Shown here piece by piece: positions 44,792 through 53,872 of a stretch of 61,388 nucleotides of DNA. The position numbers and the translations under genes are program-made. This stretch comes from Thermoplasmata archaeon (lineage in GTDB: Archaea; Thermoplasmatota; Thermoplasmata; Thermoplasmatales; Thermoplasmataceae), in NCBI GenBank assembly GCA_021821635.1, contig JAKACH010000002.1:1-61388 (forward strand). Reading direction: 5' to 3'. The notes under the pieces were generated by a model, which worked only from the letters and a program-made list of their open reading frames with translations, did not search any database and had not been told where the DNA came from. Every line of letters starts with the position of its first letter. The stretch's first letter is position 1.

Positions 44792-45331
44792 TTACAGTTG
44801 GAATTTTTTGTCATAAATATTCATAGATCTGCGTATCACCCTGATGGCTTCATCCTTGCCCTGCCATCCCTTGACTATTGTCTTCTTATTCTCAAGAAGC
44901 TTGTATATCTCGAAGAAATTAGAAATCTCCTTCGGCAAGTGTTCGGGAAGTTGTTCAATGGATTCATAATCCCTGTAGATTGGATCCCTGGTTGCTACCG
45001 CCAGAATCTTATCGTCTTGCTCACCCTGGTCAACCATTTCAAGCAACCCGATCGGTTTTGCCTCGATGACAACTCCAGGAAATGTTTGCTGTGACATAAG
45101 CAGAATTACGTCCATTGGATCGTTGTCCAGATAGTATGTCTGTGGGATCAACCCATACTCGGCAGGGTACATAACCGAATGATGCAGCACTCTGTCGAGT
45201 ATTATTCCGCAGAACGTCTTGCTTATCTCAAATTTACATTTACTTCCCCTTGGCGTTTCAACGATCATATTAAAAGTGTCGGGGCAGTTTTTCCCTCTGG
45301 GTATTGTGTGCCACAAGCTTTGCCCATCCAT
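44792..45331 (-). CDS. ppa: Soluble inorganic pyrophosphatase, family I
   Basis: The enzyme hydrolyses pyrophosphate to drive biosynthesis. The 179-residue protein has PRGSKCKFEISK (substrate lysines), VMYPAEYGLIPQTYY and the metal-binding signature DNDPMDVILL, followed by KPIGLLEMVDQGEQDDKILAV. All metal Asp residues are present. A membrane-bound proton-pumping pyrophosphatase is encoded 0.6 kb away, so the two compete for or share the same substrate. Confidence 0.95.
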   Translation of the reverse strand: MDGQSLWHTIPRGKNCPDTFNMIVETPRGSKCKFEISKTFCGIILDRVLHHSVMYPAEYGLIPQTYYLDNDPMDVILLMSQQTFPGVVIEAKPIGLLEMVDQGEQDDKILAVATRDPIYRDYESIEQLPEHLPKEISNFFEIYKLLENKKTIVKGWQGKDEAIRVIRRSMNIYDKKFQL

Positions 45332-45424
45332 ATGGCTATATTGCTTATATGCACTTTACTGTTATCACAACCGATCTGAAATGAAAGGTGAATGAAAATT
45401 TAATTATAGATACTATATCCATCC

Positions 45425-45712
45425 ATGATATACACTGAATTTGTTAAGATTGCAAGCAGGTCATACACATACCTGAAGGTTGAAATGGGAACTGCACCGC
45501 TTGTGCTGCTAAAAGGCGAGAAAGGATTCGTAATGTGCGGTTACCTGAATCTTGAAGCAGCAGAGAAACTGAATGATATTGCAGTCAGGGTTACAGGAGT
45601 CAAAGATCTTGAGTCACTTCTTAATGCAAAGGTTGCCGGCCTTACATCCGGGGCCAAGGCGTTGGGAATAAAGGAAGGAGACAAAGTTTCCAACATAATT
45701 TACCAACTTTAA
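45425..45712 (+). CDS. DUF1805 family protein
   Basis: The 95-residue protein begins with strands and then GTAPLVLLKGEKGFVMCGYLN, and continues with LEAAEKLNDIAVRVTGVKDLESLLNAKV before SGAKALGIKEGD. This fits the DUF1805 (YunC-like) family of small proteins of unknown function. It is divergent from ppa with 93 bp between. No reaction can be assigned. Confidence 0.8.
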   Translation: MIYTEFVKIASRSYTYLKVEMGTAPLVLLKGEKGFVMCGYLNLEAAEKLNDIAVRVTGVKDLESLLNAKVAGLTSGAKALGIKEGDKVSNIIYQL

Positions 45713-45892
45713 AGCTCGATAGCCAGAAAGCGAACTTCCAGATTATATTTCTTCGCAGCAGATGGCAAATAGTTCAGTTTCCTGGGCCGCTGCTAACTTT
45801 ATTTTAATTTCCTTTTAAAGGTCGTTTAACCATCCACTCATTATAGCCGAGATGTTCAATCAACCGGATTATATTTAGAGACTGGATCGACA

Positions 45893-45902
45893 CGATATAT
45901 TA
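45893..45902 (+). promoter_or_regulatory. TATA box of the membrane pyrophosphatase gene
   Basis: The element cgatatatta lies about 25 bp before the ATG at 45919. This spacing would place the transcript start at or next to the start codon, so a leaderless mRNA is expected. Confidence 0.45.
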
Positions 45903-45918
45903 AGAAAAAGAATTTTAA

Positions 45919-48018
45919 ATGATATACTATCCCTTCCTGATGTATGGTACGATTCTGGGATGGGAATTATTCGTTCTCATCGCATCAATTATTGGACTGA
46001 TTTATGCGGGTATTCAGAGTTATCTCCTGCTGAAAATAAAAGTAGATGATCCGAAGGCTCAGGAGATTTCAGATTACATAAAAAATGGCTCAAATGCATT
46101 CATGAAAAGGCAGTACACGACAGTATTCGTCTTTGTAATTATACTTACAATAGTAATATTTGCTGCGTTTTATGCTTACGAGGGCTTCACTGATGGATGG
46201 AAAATTGCCCTGGGATTCTTTGTCGGAGCTTTGGGATCTGCAGTAGCCGGACTGATTGGAATGAATATCTCAGTCAGAGCAAATGTAAGGGCGGCTGTTC
46301 GGGCCAAAACAGGATTGAACCCTGCGCTTGCTGTCGCAATACGCGGTGGAAGCGTTACTGGACTCACGGTTATTTCACTTGCTTTGCTTGGGTTGGTTTC
46401 ATTTCAGATTCTTTACGATAATCCTGAGCTGATGATTGGCTTCATATTCGGTGCATCTATCGTCTCACTGTTCGCGAGGGTTGGCGGGGGCATATTTACA
46501 AAGGGAGCAGACGTAGGCGCTGACCTTGTGGGGAAAATAGAGCAGGGACTCCCTGAAGATGATGAAAGGAATCCAGCTGTTATTGCCGATAACGTTGGAG
46601 ACAACGTTGGCGACTGTGCAGGAATGGGTGCCGATCTTTATGAGACGTTTGTAGTCACAGCTCTGGCATCTCTCCTTCTCGCATTCCTTCTTGGCCTTCC
46701 TAAGAACTATGTTATCTTTCCCCTGGTTCTTGGTGCTGTGGCCCTCCTTTCAACCATACTTGGAATATTCTTCGTCAAGAAAGGGCCAAAACAGAGAATT
46801 ATGGGGGCACTTTACAGAGGCCTTATTGCAACCGTTATATTCTCAATCGTTGGCTTTTACATCGTAATATACCTCCTTATGGGGAATGTTGCGGTGCTGT
46901 TCGTTGACGCCGTTATAGGCATAATAATAATGCTTATCTTCGTTTATGTAACAGAATATTACACATCGGAAAGATATGCACCGGTTGCAAAGATTGCAAA
47001 AGCTTCTACAACTGGAACAGGAACTAACATTATAACTGGGCTGTCATACGGACTCCAGGCAGTTTTCATACCCGCAATTGTGATAATAACAGGCATCGTA
47101 ATTTCGTTTGGCATAACTTCTGATTATTTCCACTCAACGACGTATGGTCTTTATGGTATTGCTGTTGCTGCTGCCGCCATGCTTTCCGCGACTGGCATAA
47201 TAATATCAATCGATGCCTATGGTCCTATTACGGACAATGCCGGTGGAATTGCAGAAATGTCCGGATTTGATGAGAAGACAAGGCGGGAAGTCACGGACCC
47301 GCTTGACGCAGTTGGAAATACTACAAAGGCAGTCACCAAGGGATATGCAATCGGGAGCGCTGTTTTGGCGGCTCTTACACTGTTCGCTGCATTCAAGATT
47401 GAAATAGATAGTGTACCTGCATTTGCGGTAGTGCCTATAGACAACCCGCTTGTCCTGGTTGGCTTAATTGTCGGCGCCATGCTGCCCTTCTTCTTCACAT
47501 CCTACCTGATGAATTCGGTCGGCAAGGCAGCCTATGCTATCGTTGAGGAAGTCAGAAAGCAGTTCAGGGAGCATGTTGGTATACTCAACAGGACGGAGAA
47601 GCCTGATTACGGCAGGGCTGTTGATATTGTGACAAAGGAGGCACTGCATGAACTCATGATTCCTGCACTGATAGGTATTTTGACACCTATCGTTATGGGC
47701 TTTGTTCTTGGACCGCTTGCTCTGGGCGGCGTCATTATCGGTGTGATACTATCAGGTTTCCCGCTTGCAATAATGATGACTGTAGGAGGAGGAGCATGGG
47801 ACAATGCAAAGAAGTACATAGAGCAGGGAGAATATGGAGGCAAGGGATCTGAGGCGCATAAGGCTGCAGTTGTTGGTGATACCGTGGGCGATGCAACAAA
47901 GGACACAGCCGGTCCGGCAATAAATCCTCTTGTGAAGGTAGTAAACACCGTTTCTGTGCTCTTCATAGCAATAATGCTCAATCATTACGTAATTATGGGA
48001 ATAGCCTCAATTTTCTGA
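45919..48018 (+). CDS. hppA: Membrane-bound proton-translocating pyrophosphatase
   Basis: This 699-residue, about 16-helix pump couples pyrophosphate hydrolysis to proton export. The substrate site is DVGADLVGKIEQGLPEDD and IADNVGDNVGDCAGMGADLYET. A second acidic site is in DAYGPITDNAGGIAEMSG, and a third is in GDTVGDATKDTAGPAINPL. In GNTTKAVTKGYAIGSAVL a lysine stands where K+-dependent enzymes have alanine, so this should be the K+-independent type. In an acidophile it can help keep internal pH near neutral. Confidence 0.96.
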   Translation: MIYYPFLMYGTILGWELFVLIASIIGLIYAGIQSYLLLKIKVDDPKAQEISDYIKNGSNAFMKRQYTTVFVFVIILTIVIFAAFYAYEGFTDGWKIALGFFVGALGSAVAGLIGMNISVRANVRAAVRAKTGLNPALAVAIRGGSVTGLTVISLALLGLVSFQILYDNPELMIGFIFGASIVSLFARVGGGIFTKGADVGADLVGKIEQGLPEDDERNPAVIADNVGDNVGDCAGMGADLYETFVVTALASLLLAFLLGLPKNYVIFPLVLGAVALLSTILGIFFVKKGPKQRIMGALYRGLIATVIFSIVGFYIVIYLLMGNVAVLFVDAVIGIIIMLIFVYVTEYYTSERYAPVAKIAKASTTGTGTNIITGLSYGLQAVFIPAIVIITGIVISFGITSDYFHSTTYGLYGIAVAAAAMLSATGIIISIDAYGPITDNAGGIAEMSGFDEKTRREVTDPLDAVGNTTKAVTKGYAIGSAVLAALTLFAAFKIEIDSVPAFAVVPIDNPLVLVGLIVGAMLPFFFTSYLMNSVGKAAYAIVEEVRKQFREHVGILNRTEKPDYGRAVDIVTKEALHELMIPALIGILTPIVMGFVLGPLALGGVIIGVILSGFPLAIMMTVGGGAWDNAKKYIEQGEYGGKGSEAHKAAVVGDTVGDATKDTAGPAINPLVKVVNTVSVLFIAIMLNHYVIMGIASIF

Positions 48019-48099
48019 GCATCCCATTTTTATTTTCTTTTTGAATAGATTCTTCTCAATTACAGTGACAACATTTATTGAATGTGACGCAAATCTGGG

Positions 48100-49290
48100 A
48101 TTACGTCCCTAATAACATCAATCCTCCTTCTGCTTATAATTGCCCTGTTACTCGGAGAGTTCCTCCAGAGATACGGAGTCCCTGCAGTTGTGGGGGAAAT
48201 CCTTGCAGGTGTGATTCTTGGTCCAGCCATCCTCAATTACATTCAACCAAGCGCAATCTTCAGCTCAATTTCTGAAATATCCCTTTTCTTCATCATACTT
48301 TATATCGGAATCGAAGCAACGACAGATACATTCAGGGCAGGAATGGGCAAAAGCATTCTGCTAACATTGACCAGTTTCATAATACCAGTCTCACTGATGA
48401 TATACGTTTCATTCATGTTTCTGGGCCTTGACCTGATACAGTCCATCGTCCTCTCGGTTGCGATTGGAGTCCCATCCATAAGCATAATTTCTGTTCTGCT
48501 TAAGGATAATAATATGCTGAAGATAAATGCGGGGAACCTGATACTAGCATCAGTCATCCTCTCTGATATAATTGCTCTCGCCGTAACATCGATATCTCTC
48601 GCGCCTAACAAGATATATGTTGAGGTCCCTGGAATAATATTTTTCCTTGTAATTGTTGTGGCAATAGATCACACGGTCAGGAAAAACTCTGACAGGGTAA
48701 TGGGGTTCTTTGACCGCATTCATGCTATGGAAAGAGGCGAAAAAATCGTTTTTGGCGCGGTCATAGTAGGCGCCCTTTTTGTCTCCCTTCTTTTCGAATT
48801 GATCGGAGTGACATATGTTCTGGGCGCCTTCTTCGCAGGAATACTAATAAGTGACGTGGTTCTCGGCGAAGACCTTAACGGGAAGCTTAAGAGGACACTT
48901 TCACGCCTGAATGACAGCTTCTTTATTCCGATATTTTTCAGCATAGCAGGGCTTGAAGCAACTATACCGGGAGAAGGAGACATAAAAATTCTGTCAGTAC
49001 TGGTTCTTCTTTCGGCCGGAATTGGCGGTACATTGACATATCTTGTCTCTCGAAAGACGATCAGGGAGATAAAACCAAGGGCGACAACCGGTGTCCTTGG
49101 ATCAAGGGGGGCCATCGGCATAATAGTTGCATCCCTGGCGCTTTACCAGCCGGGCATATCCACCCCGGGCAGGTCAATAAGCTCAAGCCTTTATTCAGTT
49201 GCAATTTTTGGAATATTGATCCTATCAATCGGATTCGCCTCCCTTGTCAGGAAGCAGGATACTGTCAATGACTCTCAAACCAGCGGTTGA
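48100..49290 (+). CDS. CPA2-type cation/proton antiporter with no canonical start codon
   Basis: The polytopic protein matches the KefB/NapA-like CPA2 family: LIIALLLGEFLQRYGVPAVV followed by GEILAGVILGP, and later YVLGAFFAGILISDVV and SRGAIGIIVASLALYQ. The first in-frame ATG, GTG or TTG is GTG 48190, which would cut off the first membrane helix. Clear coding sequence extends in frame back to about 48100. The frame is closed by a TGA at 48085-48087. ATT at 48100 is the best non-standard start. A one-base frameshift joining the frame from 48078 is the other explanation. It follows hppA by about 80 bp and may exchange Na+ or K+ for protons. Confidence 0.8.
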   Translation: MTSLITSILLLLIIALLLGEFLQRYGVPAVVGEILAGVILGPAILNYIQPSAIFSSISEISLFFIILYIGIEATTDTFRAGMGKSILLTLTSFIIPVSLMIYVSFMFLGLDLIQSIVLSVAIGVPSISIISVLLKDNNMLKINAGNLILASVILSDIIALAVTSISLAPNKIYVEVPGIIFFLVIVVAIDHTVRKNSDRVMGFFDRIHAMERGEKIVFGAVIVGALFVSLLFELIGVTYVLGAFFAGILISDVVLGEDLNGKLKRTLSRLNDSFFIPIFFSIAGLEATIPGEGDIKILSVLVLLSAGIGGTLTYLVSRKTIREIKPRATTGVLGSRGAIGIIVASLALYQPGISTPGRSISSSLYSVAIFGILILSIGFASLVRKQDTVNDSQTSG

Positions 49291-50283
49291 TCACTGTGCA
49301 ATTATCCTAGTGCCATCCCTGTCAAACGACACCCTGACTGTGAAGGTGGAATAATTTAACATCTCCTTCTGAAGATCAATGTTTCCCGGTTCAGAGAGGA
49401 CGAGCACAAAACCCTGTGAGCCGCCGCCAAGCAGGCGGGCAGCCAGTGCCCCATTCGCGAAGGCTTTCTCTATAATCCTGTCGACTGTAACATTTGAGAC
49501 CTCGCTGCCCAGCGATTTCTTCAGTTCCCATCCCTTGTTGATGATGCTGCAGACAGATGGAAAGTCTTCTTTCTCAATAGCAACCTTCATCTCTGTCGCG
49601 AGTTGCTTTACCTTGTCAAGACGTTCAATAATCTTCTTGTCCCCTTTGCCGGAGCGTGTAACCTGTTCCTTAAGAATCCTGCTGCTTTCCCTTGTTTTGC
49701 CTGTATAAACAAGAAGCATTGAAGATTGGAGGTTACTGATGAATCCACTTGATTCGTCAAAGAAGCTGATGTCAAAAGCATCTTTGCTGAACTCCATGTA
49801 CTTGAAACCGCCAAAGGCGATCGCATAAGGATCCTGTTTTCCAAGAGTTATACCGAAGTATTCCTTCTCCAACCTGTAAGCCTCCGCAGCAAGCTCTTCC
49901 CTTGAGTATGTTTCACCCCGTACGTTGTGGATCAGGTTCAGAGCGGCGAGAATAAGAGAGCTTGAGGAGCCAAGGCCAGATCCGGGTGGTACATCGCTGT
50001 TTATAAGCAGCCTCCCCTTGCTTATGCCGAAGTCGGTGAACAGGTCCGCAAGTTTTTCCTGCAGGCCCTTCCTTCTGGTATGTTTTCCAACTATGCTGCT
50101 TCTGAAGAAATCCCTTGATGATATTTCGAGCGGCTTCTGGTCAAAATTATACTTGAGAGTGACTCCTCGATCTATTGTCGTGTTGACCACTGCTGAACCG
50201 TGGAGATCAGAGTATGGAGGAATATCTGTGCCGCCTCCTGCAAGACTGACCCGGAGCGGACTATAGGAAACGACGTCCCACAT
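49291..50283 (-). CDS. GHMP-family small-molecule kinase (sugar or mevalonate-type)
   Basis: The 330-residue protein has the GHMP N-terminus SPLRVSLAGGGTDIPPYSD, the ATP loop VPPGSGLGSSSSLILAAL and the C-terminal ARLLGGGSQGFVLVLSE. It is closest in style to the heptose-7-phosphate/sugar-kinase branch. Thermoplasma uses unusual GHMP kinases (mevalonate 3-kinase and mevalonate-3-phosphate 5-kinase) for isoprenoids, so a role there is possible. Sequence alone does not settle it. It is convergent with the antiporter gene, with adjacent stops. Confidence 0.75.
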   Translation of the reverse strand: MWDVVSYSPLRVSLAGGGTDIPPYSDLHGSAVVNTTIDRGVTLKYNFDQKPLEISSRDFFRSSIVGKHTRRKGLQEKLADLFTDFGISKGRLLINSDVPPGSGLGSSSSLILAALNLIHNVRGETYSREELAAEAYRLEKEYFGITLGKQDPYAIAFGGFKYMEFSKDAFDISFFDESSGFISNLQSSMLLVYTGKTRESSRILKEQVTRSGKGDKKIIERLDKVKQLATEMKVAIEKEDFPSVCSIINKGWELKKSLGSEVSNVTVDRIIEKAFANGALAARLLGGGSQGFVLVLSEPGNIDLQKEMLNYSTFTVRVSFDRDGTRIIAQ

Positions 50284-50400
50284 CTTTCCAATAATCTGAC
50301 GCCACGCTTAAAATTATGCCTTTTTATGTGAAGTGATAATTGCGTTTATCTTTATACAGATAATACCGGTTAATAGAGGCGAAACAACCTGGCAGGTCGT

Positions 50401-51606
50401 ATTTATGAATCTCTTTATCTTGGGAACAGACCGTTCTGGGTTGTTTCAATCGCATCATGCATTAGGAGCATTGGCTTTGGCGCAAGCTGGCCATTCATGG
50501 CAATTTACTTCAATCTCACTTTGGGCATATCCATATTCTATGTGGGGATAATATTCACGCTGCTTTCCGTGAGCTCTTCCCTTTTCAGCTTCCTGGGCGG
50601 TTATCTCGCTGACAAGGTAGGAAGGAAGAAGACGCTGGCCATAGGTTCATTTGCCGGTTTTTTCATATATTTGGTCATATCGATCCTTGTCCTTGCGGGT
50701 GCAGGATTCCTTATCATAATCGGAGTGTTCATACTCAGCTCAATTTCCGGCGCACTTGTCTTTCCATCCGCATCTGCATTGGTTGCCGATGTGACAACTG
50801 TAAATGAAAGGAACTCAGCGTATGCAATATACAGGATAATGTCAAACATCGGATGGGCGATTGGGCCGATAACTGGCGGGTACATTGCAGGAATAAGCGT
50901 TGGCTATATTTTCATGCTCATGTCTGTCACCAATGTTCTTCAGCTTGTCCTGATAATAAGGGTGCTGGCAGATAGAGGATATGATGAATCCGCTTCCAGG
51001 GTAAGAGGCTATTCCATCGATAAGAGGATTCTGCTGTTCGCGGCGGGGACCTTCTTCGTTACACTTGTTGCGTCGCAGTTCTCCGTCACGTTGCCCGTAT
51101 ATTCAACCAAGATAGTTGGGATTCTTGAGCAGCAGCTAGGCTATATTTACGCGGTGAATGGCCTGGTTGTTGTCCTCGGTCAGTATCCAATGACATGGAT
51201 GACCCGGAGACTCAACGTCGTGAATGTTATGATACTTGGTTCCCTGTTCTATTCACTGGGCTACTTCCTTGTTGCTTTCTCCACAAGCCTTTACGGACTA
51301 ATGCTTGATATGGTTTTCATAACAGTAGGCGAGAACCTTACAACGCCCGGCATGAACACTGTTGTTTCGAGAATTGCCCCTGCTGGTAAGACCGGACGCT
51401 ACATGGGATTCCTCAGCATGGCGAACTCAGGTGGCAGGGCCGTGGGACCGTCCATTGGAGCTTTCCTGATGTTCTTCTTCGCATACCATGGGCTTGAAGT
51501 CTGGGGATCGATAGCGTCCCTCGGCATCATATCCATCAGTATTCTTGCTGTCTTCTATCTTTTTGTGTACAGATCATACGGGTCAAATGGACCCGACGCT
51601 GTATGA
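50401..51606 (+). CDS. Major facilitator superfamily transporter with no canonical start codon
   Basis: The polytopic protein carries the MFS loop GGYLADKVGRKKTLAIGS after helix 2 and family-like helices throughout. The first in-frame ATG (50497) lies inside helix 1. Coding sequence clearly continues upstream as YLGNRPFWVVSIASCIRSIG, back to an in-frame TAA/TAG at 50371-50376. ATT 50401 and CTG 50389 are candidate starts, with GGCAGGT just before ATT. A frameshift from the overlapping ATG at 50405 is the alternative. A TATA-like tttatacag lies at about 50350. The substrate is unknown. Confidence 0.8.
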   Translation: MYESLYLGNRPFWVVSIASCIRSIGFGASWPFMAIYFNLTLGISIFYVGIIFTLLSVSSSLFSFLGGYLADKVGRKKTLAIGSFAGFFIYLVISILVLAGAGFLIIIGVFILSSISGALVFPSASALVADVTTVNERNSAYAIYRIMSNIGWAIGPITGGYIAGISVGYIFMLMSVTNVLQLVLIIRVLADRGYDESASRVRGYSIDKRILLFAAGTFFVTLVASQFSVTLPVYSTKIVGILEQQLGYIYAVNGLVVVLGQYPMTWMTRRLNVVNVMILGSLFYSLGYFLVAFSTSLYGLMLDMVFITVGENLTTPGMNTVVSRIAPAGKTGRYMGFLSMANSGGRAVGPSIGAFLMFFFAYHGLEVWGSIASLGIISISILAVFYLFVYRSYGSNGPDAV

Positions 51607-52449
51607 AAGCACTATCCCCAGCAAGAACAGGAAACCGATCACCGAATTTGCTCCGAAAAACGATGCTTTAACTGTCGCAGGATTCCTTGGGTCAATAATG
51701 CGATGCTGGAGGATCATAAGAGCAAGGATGGGAACAAGCATCAGGAAGTACCAGAAGGAATCAAGGTAAAGCCCGACAACAAGCATAGCGGCGAATGAAA
51801 GCGCATGCGTAAGAGTCGAGATAAGAAGGCCGCGATCTGTGCCAAACCTGGTCATAACAGTTTTAAGACCCAGCCTCTGATCCGTCTCAATGTCGGGTAT
51901 CACATATATCATGTCAAAGCCGGCAATCCACAGGGTACTGGAAAGGAATATTAGGTAAATCTGGGGCGTCGAAGGAAGAAGCGGTGTAACAGCAAGATAA
52001 CCGCCCATTACACCCATGCCTATCGTCGCGCCCATGTAGATATGCCTCCAGGGAGTTATCTTCTTCATGATTGGATCGGTTATGAACATGAATAGCACGA
52101 TGGGCGAAAGAAGGAAGACGAGATAATTAAGTGAGTATGAGACAAGCTCAAAAATTGCTGAAAAAACTACTGTAAGCAGAATGGCTGCCCTGAGCGACAG
52201 CTTTCCGTTGACAAGGACCCAGTCTTTCTTTCTTGGATTTATCCTGTCCCAGGTCCTGCCCTCTATCCTGTTGATCGACATTCCCGCTGCTCTTGCCGAT
52301 ACTGCAGCGATGAGTATCAGCAGGAATGTGACAGGAAGGAATGCCCCCCTGGACGCTATCACGGCGCCGCTGAATATGAAAGGCAGATCGAACACAGTAT
52401 GCTCTATCTTGATGAACTGGGAAACCTTGCGTAAAAATTCAAAGGCCAA
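51583..52449 (-). CDS. UbiA-family prenyltransferase (quinone biosynthesis)
   Basis: The 288-residue, about 8-9-helix protein transfers a prenyl chain to an aromatic ring. The second Asp motif, YVIPDIETDQRLGLKTV followed by MTRFG, is normal. The first motif reads NRIEGRTWDRINPR, so the usual first Asp (NxxxD) is Gly64, with Glu63 next to it. Overlap by 11 bp with a UbiD decarboxylase gene suggests a joint role in menaquinone synthesis, with MqnA-like protein at 14.7 kb. Its end overlaps the MFS gene by 24 bp. Confidence 0.88.
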   Translation of the reverse strand: MAFEFLRKVSQFIKIEHTVFDLPFIFSGAVIASRGAFLPVTFLLILIAAVSARAAGMSINRIEGRTWDRINPRKKDWVLVNGKLSLRAAILLTVVFSAIFELVSYSLNYLVFLLSPIVLFMFITDPIMKKITPWRHIYMGATIGMGVMGGYLAVTPLLPSTPQIYLIFLSSTLWIAGFDMIYVIPDIETDQRLGLKTVMTRFGTDRGLLISTLTHALSFAAMLVVGLYLDSFWYFLMLVPILALMILQHRIIDPRNPATVKASFFGANSVIGFLFLLGIVLSYSVGSI

Positions 52450-53872
52450 GTTTTGACCACCTCTCCTTTACTTTCTTTGCAACCTCTTCAGACATTTCAA
52501 GGACATCGGGCCATCTTCGGTTGTAGCCTTCAGCTGCCGTTTTCCTTGTGGCATCTATTCCCATTTTTGAACCGTAATTGATTATTGGTGAAGCATGATC
52601 GAGCGTATCCGTAAGAGTTCCTGGCACTATAAGAACATCCCGTTCCGGATCGACTCTGGTACCAAGGGCCCATATGACCTGCTTCCTGTCATGCACGTTT
52701 ATGTCGTCATCGACAACCAGGACGATCTTTGAGAACATGAGCTGGCCAAAGCTCCACATCGCGAACATGACCTTCTTTGCATGCCCCGGATACTTTTTCT
52801 TTATTGATACTACAACCACATCATGGAAAACCGCCTCTTCCATTGTGTTGAGATCGACTATTTCAGGGAACTGCATCTGTATCAGCGGCAGGAACATTCT
52901 TTCCACAGCCTTTCCTATTACAACATCTTCATGCCACAACTTTCCCACGATTGTTGTGGGATACATTGCATCGTTTCTTTCTATTATCTTCCTGATATGG
53001 AATACAGGAAACTGATCTTCAAGAGAGTAATAACCGGTATGATCACCAAACGGGCCCTCGGTCCGTGTCTCAGCGGGGTCTATGTAACCCTCGAGGACAA
53101 TCTCTGCGTTGCGTGGATACTCCAGATCAACGGTGACTCCTTTGGCGAGCTCAACTCTCTTCTTGCCGACAAGGCCAACGAAGGAGAATTCATCCAGGAA
53201 TTCCGGTAGGGGGGCAACAGCGGAAAACATCGTAAGAGGGTCGGAGCCTATCACAACTGCTACATCCATCTCCTTCTTACCCTGAGCGAGAAAGTGAGAT
53301 GATCCGCCCTTATGGATGTGCCAGTGCATGCCTGTAGTTTCATTATCATAGACCTGCATCCTGTACATTCCTGCATTGCGAGCACCCGTAACCGGATCCT
53401 TTGTTATCACCATAGGGAGCGTTATGAATTTCCCTGCGTCCTGAGGCCAGGTCTTGGTGATAGGGTATCTTGAGAGATCGACTGTTTCAAGTTCTTTGTA
53501 ACCCCCAGGCATTGAACCTGCAATTTTAGGCCTGACCCCACCAAGTTCCCTCCACATCTCGAAGCCACGGGATATCATGGATTCAGACTGATCCGGCATC
53601 CTTGTGAGGTTGCGCAATCTTTCACCGATGTTAGCGGGCTCGTCTCCTAGTATAGCAAGCATCTTTTCCCTGGTGGAGAATAGATTTCCTGTGGCAGGTA
53701 TTTTAGATCCATTGACATTTTCAAAGAAAAGTGTATGCGAACTACCTATCCGCTCTTCCTCGCTAAGGATATGGGTAAGCTCAAGGTCGGGACTGACCTC
53801 ATCCTTGACGATCCGGAGGTCATTCCTCTTCGCCAGGAACTGAACATAATCATGAAGATCATCGAATGGCAT
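52439..53872 (-). CDS. UbiD-family prenylated-FMN decarboxylase
   Basis: The 477-residue protein fits UbiD/MqnL-type decarboxylases that need prenylated FMN. Typical parts are FENVNGSKIPATGNLFSTRE, MYRMQVYDNETTGMHWHIHKGG, then GPFGDHTGYYSLEDQFPVF, with the catalytic Glu-Arg-Glu region in PRNAEIVLEGYIDPAETRTEGPF (residues described, not quoted in one run elsewhere). It would decarboxylate a quinone precursor before or after prenylation by the coupled UbiA. A UbiX gene for the cofactor is not seen in the window; the flavoprotein at 58.5 kb is CoaBC. Confidence 0.9.
   Translation of the reverse strand: MPFDDLHDYVQFLAKRNDLRIVKDEVSPDLELTHILSEEERIGSSHTLFFENVNGSKIPATGNLFSTREKMLAILGDEPANIGERLRNLTRMPDQSESMISRGFEMWRELGGVRPKIAGSMPGGYKELETVDLSRYPITKTWPQDAGKFITLPMVITKDPVTGARNAGMYRMQVYDNETTGMHWHIHKGGSSHFLAQGKKEMDVAVVIGSDPLTMFSAVAPLPEFLDEFSFVGLVGKKRVELAKGVTVDLEYPRNAEIVLEGYIDPAETRTEGPFGDHTGYYSLEDQFPVFHIRKIIERNDAMYPTTIVGKLWHEDVVIGKAVERMFLPLIQMQFPEIVDLNTMEEAVFHDVVVVSIKKKYPGHAKKVMFAMWSFGQLMFSKIVLVVDDDINVHDRKQVIWALGTRVDPERDVLIVPGTLTDTLDHASPIINYGSKMGIDATRKTAAEGYNRRWPDVLEMSEEVAKKVKERWSKLGL

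Noticed and set aside
48078-48275. Open frame of 65 codons overlapping the antiporter N-terminus
   Set aside because: After the first ten codons it runs out of frame through the clear antiporter helix; at most its start matters as a frameshift explanation.
50333-50551. Open frame of 72 codons overlapping the MFS N-terminus
   Set aside because: The MFS helix is in a different frame and explains the sequence better.
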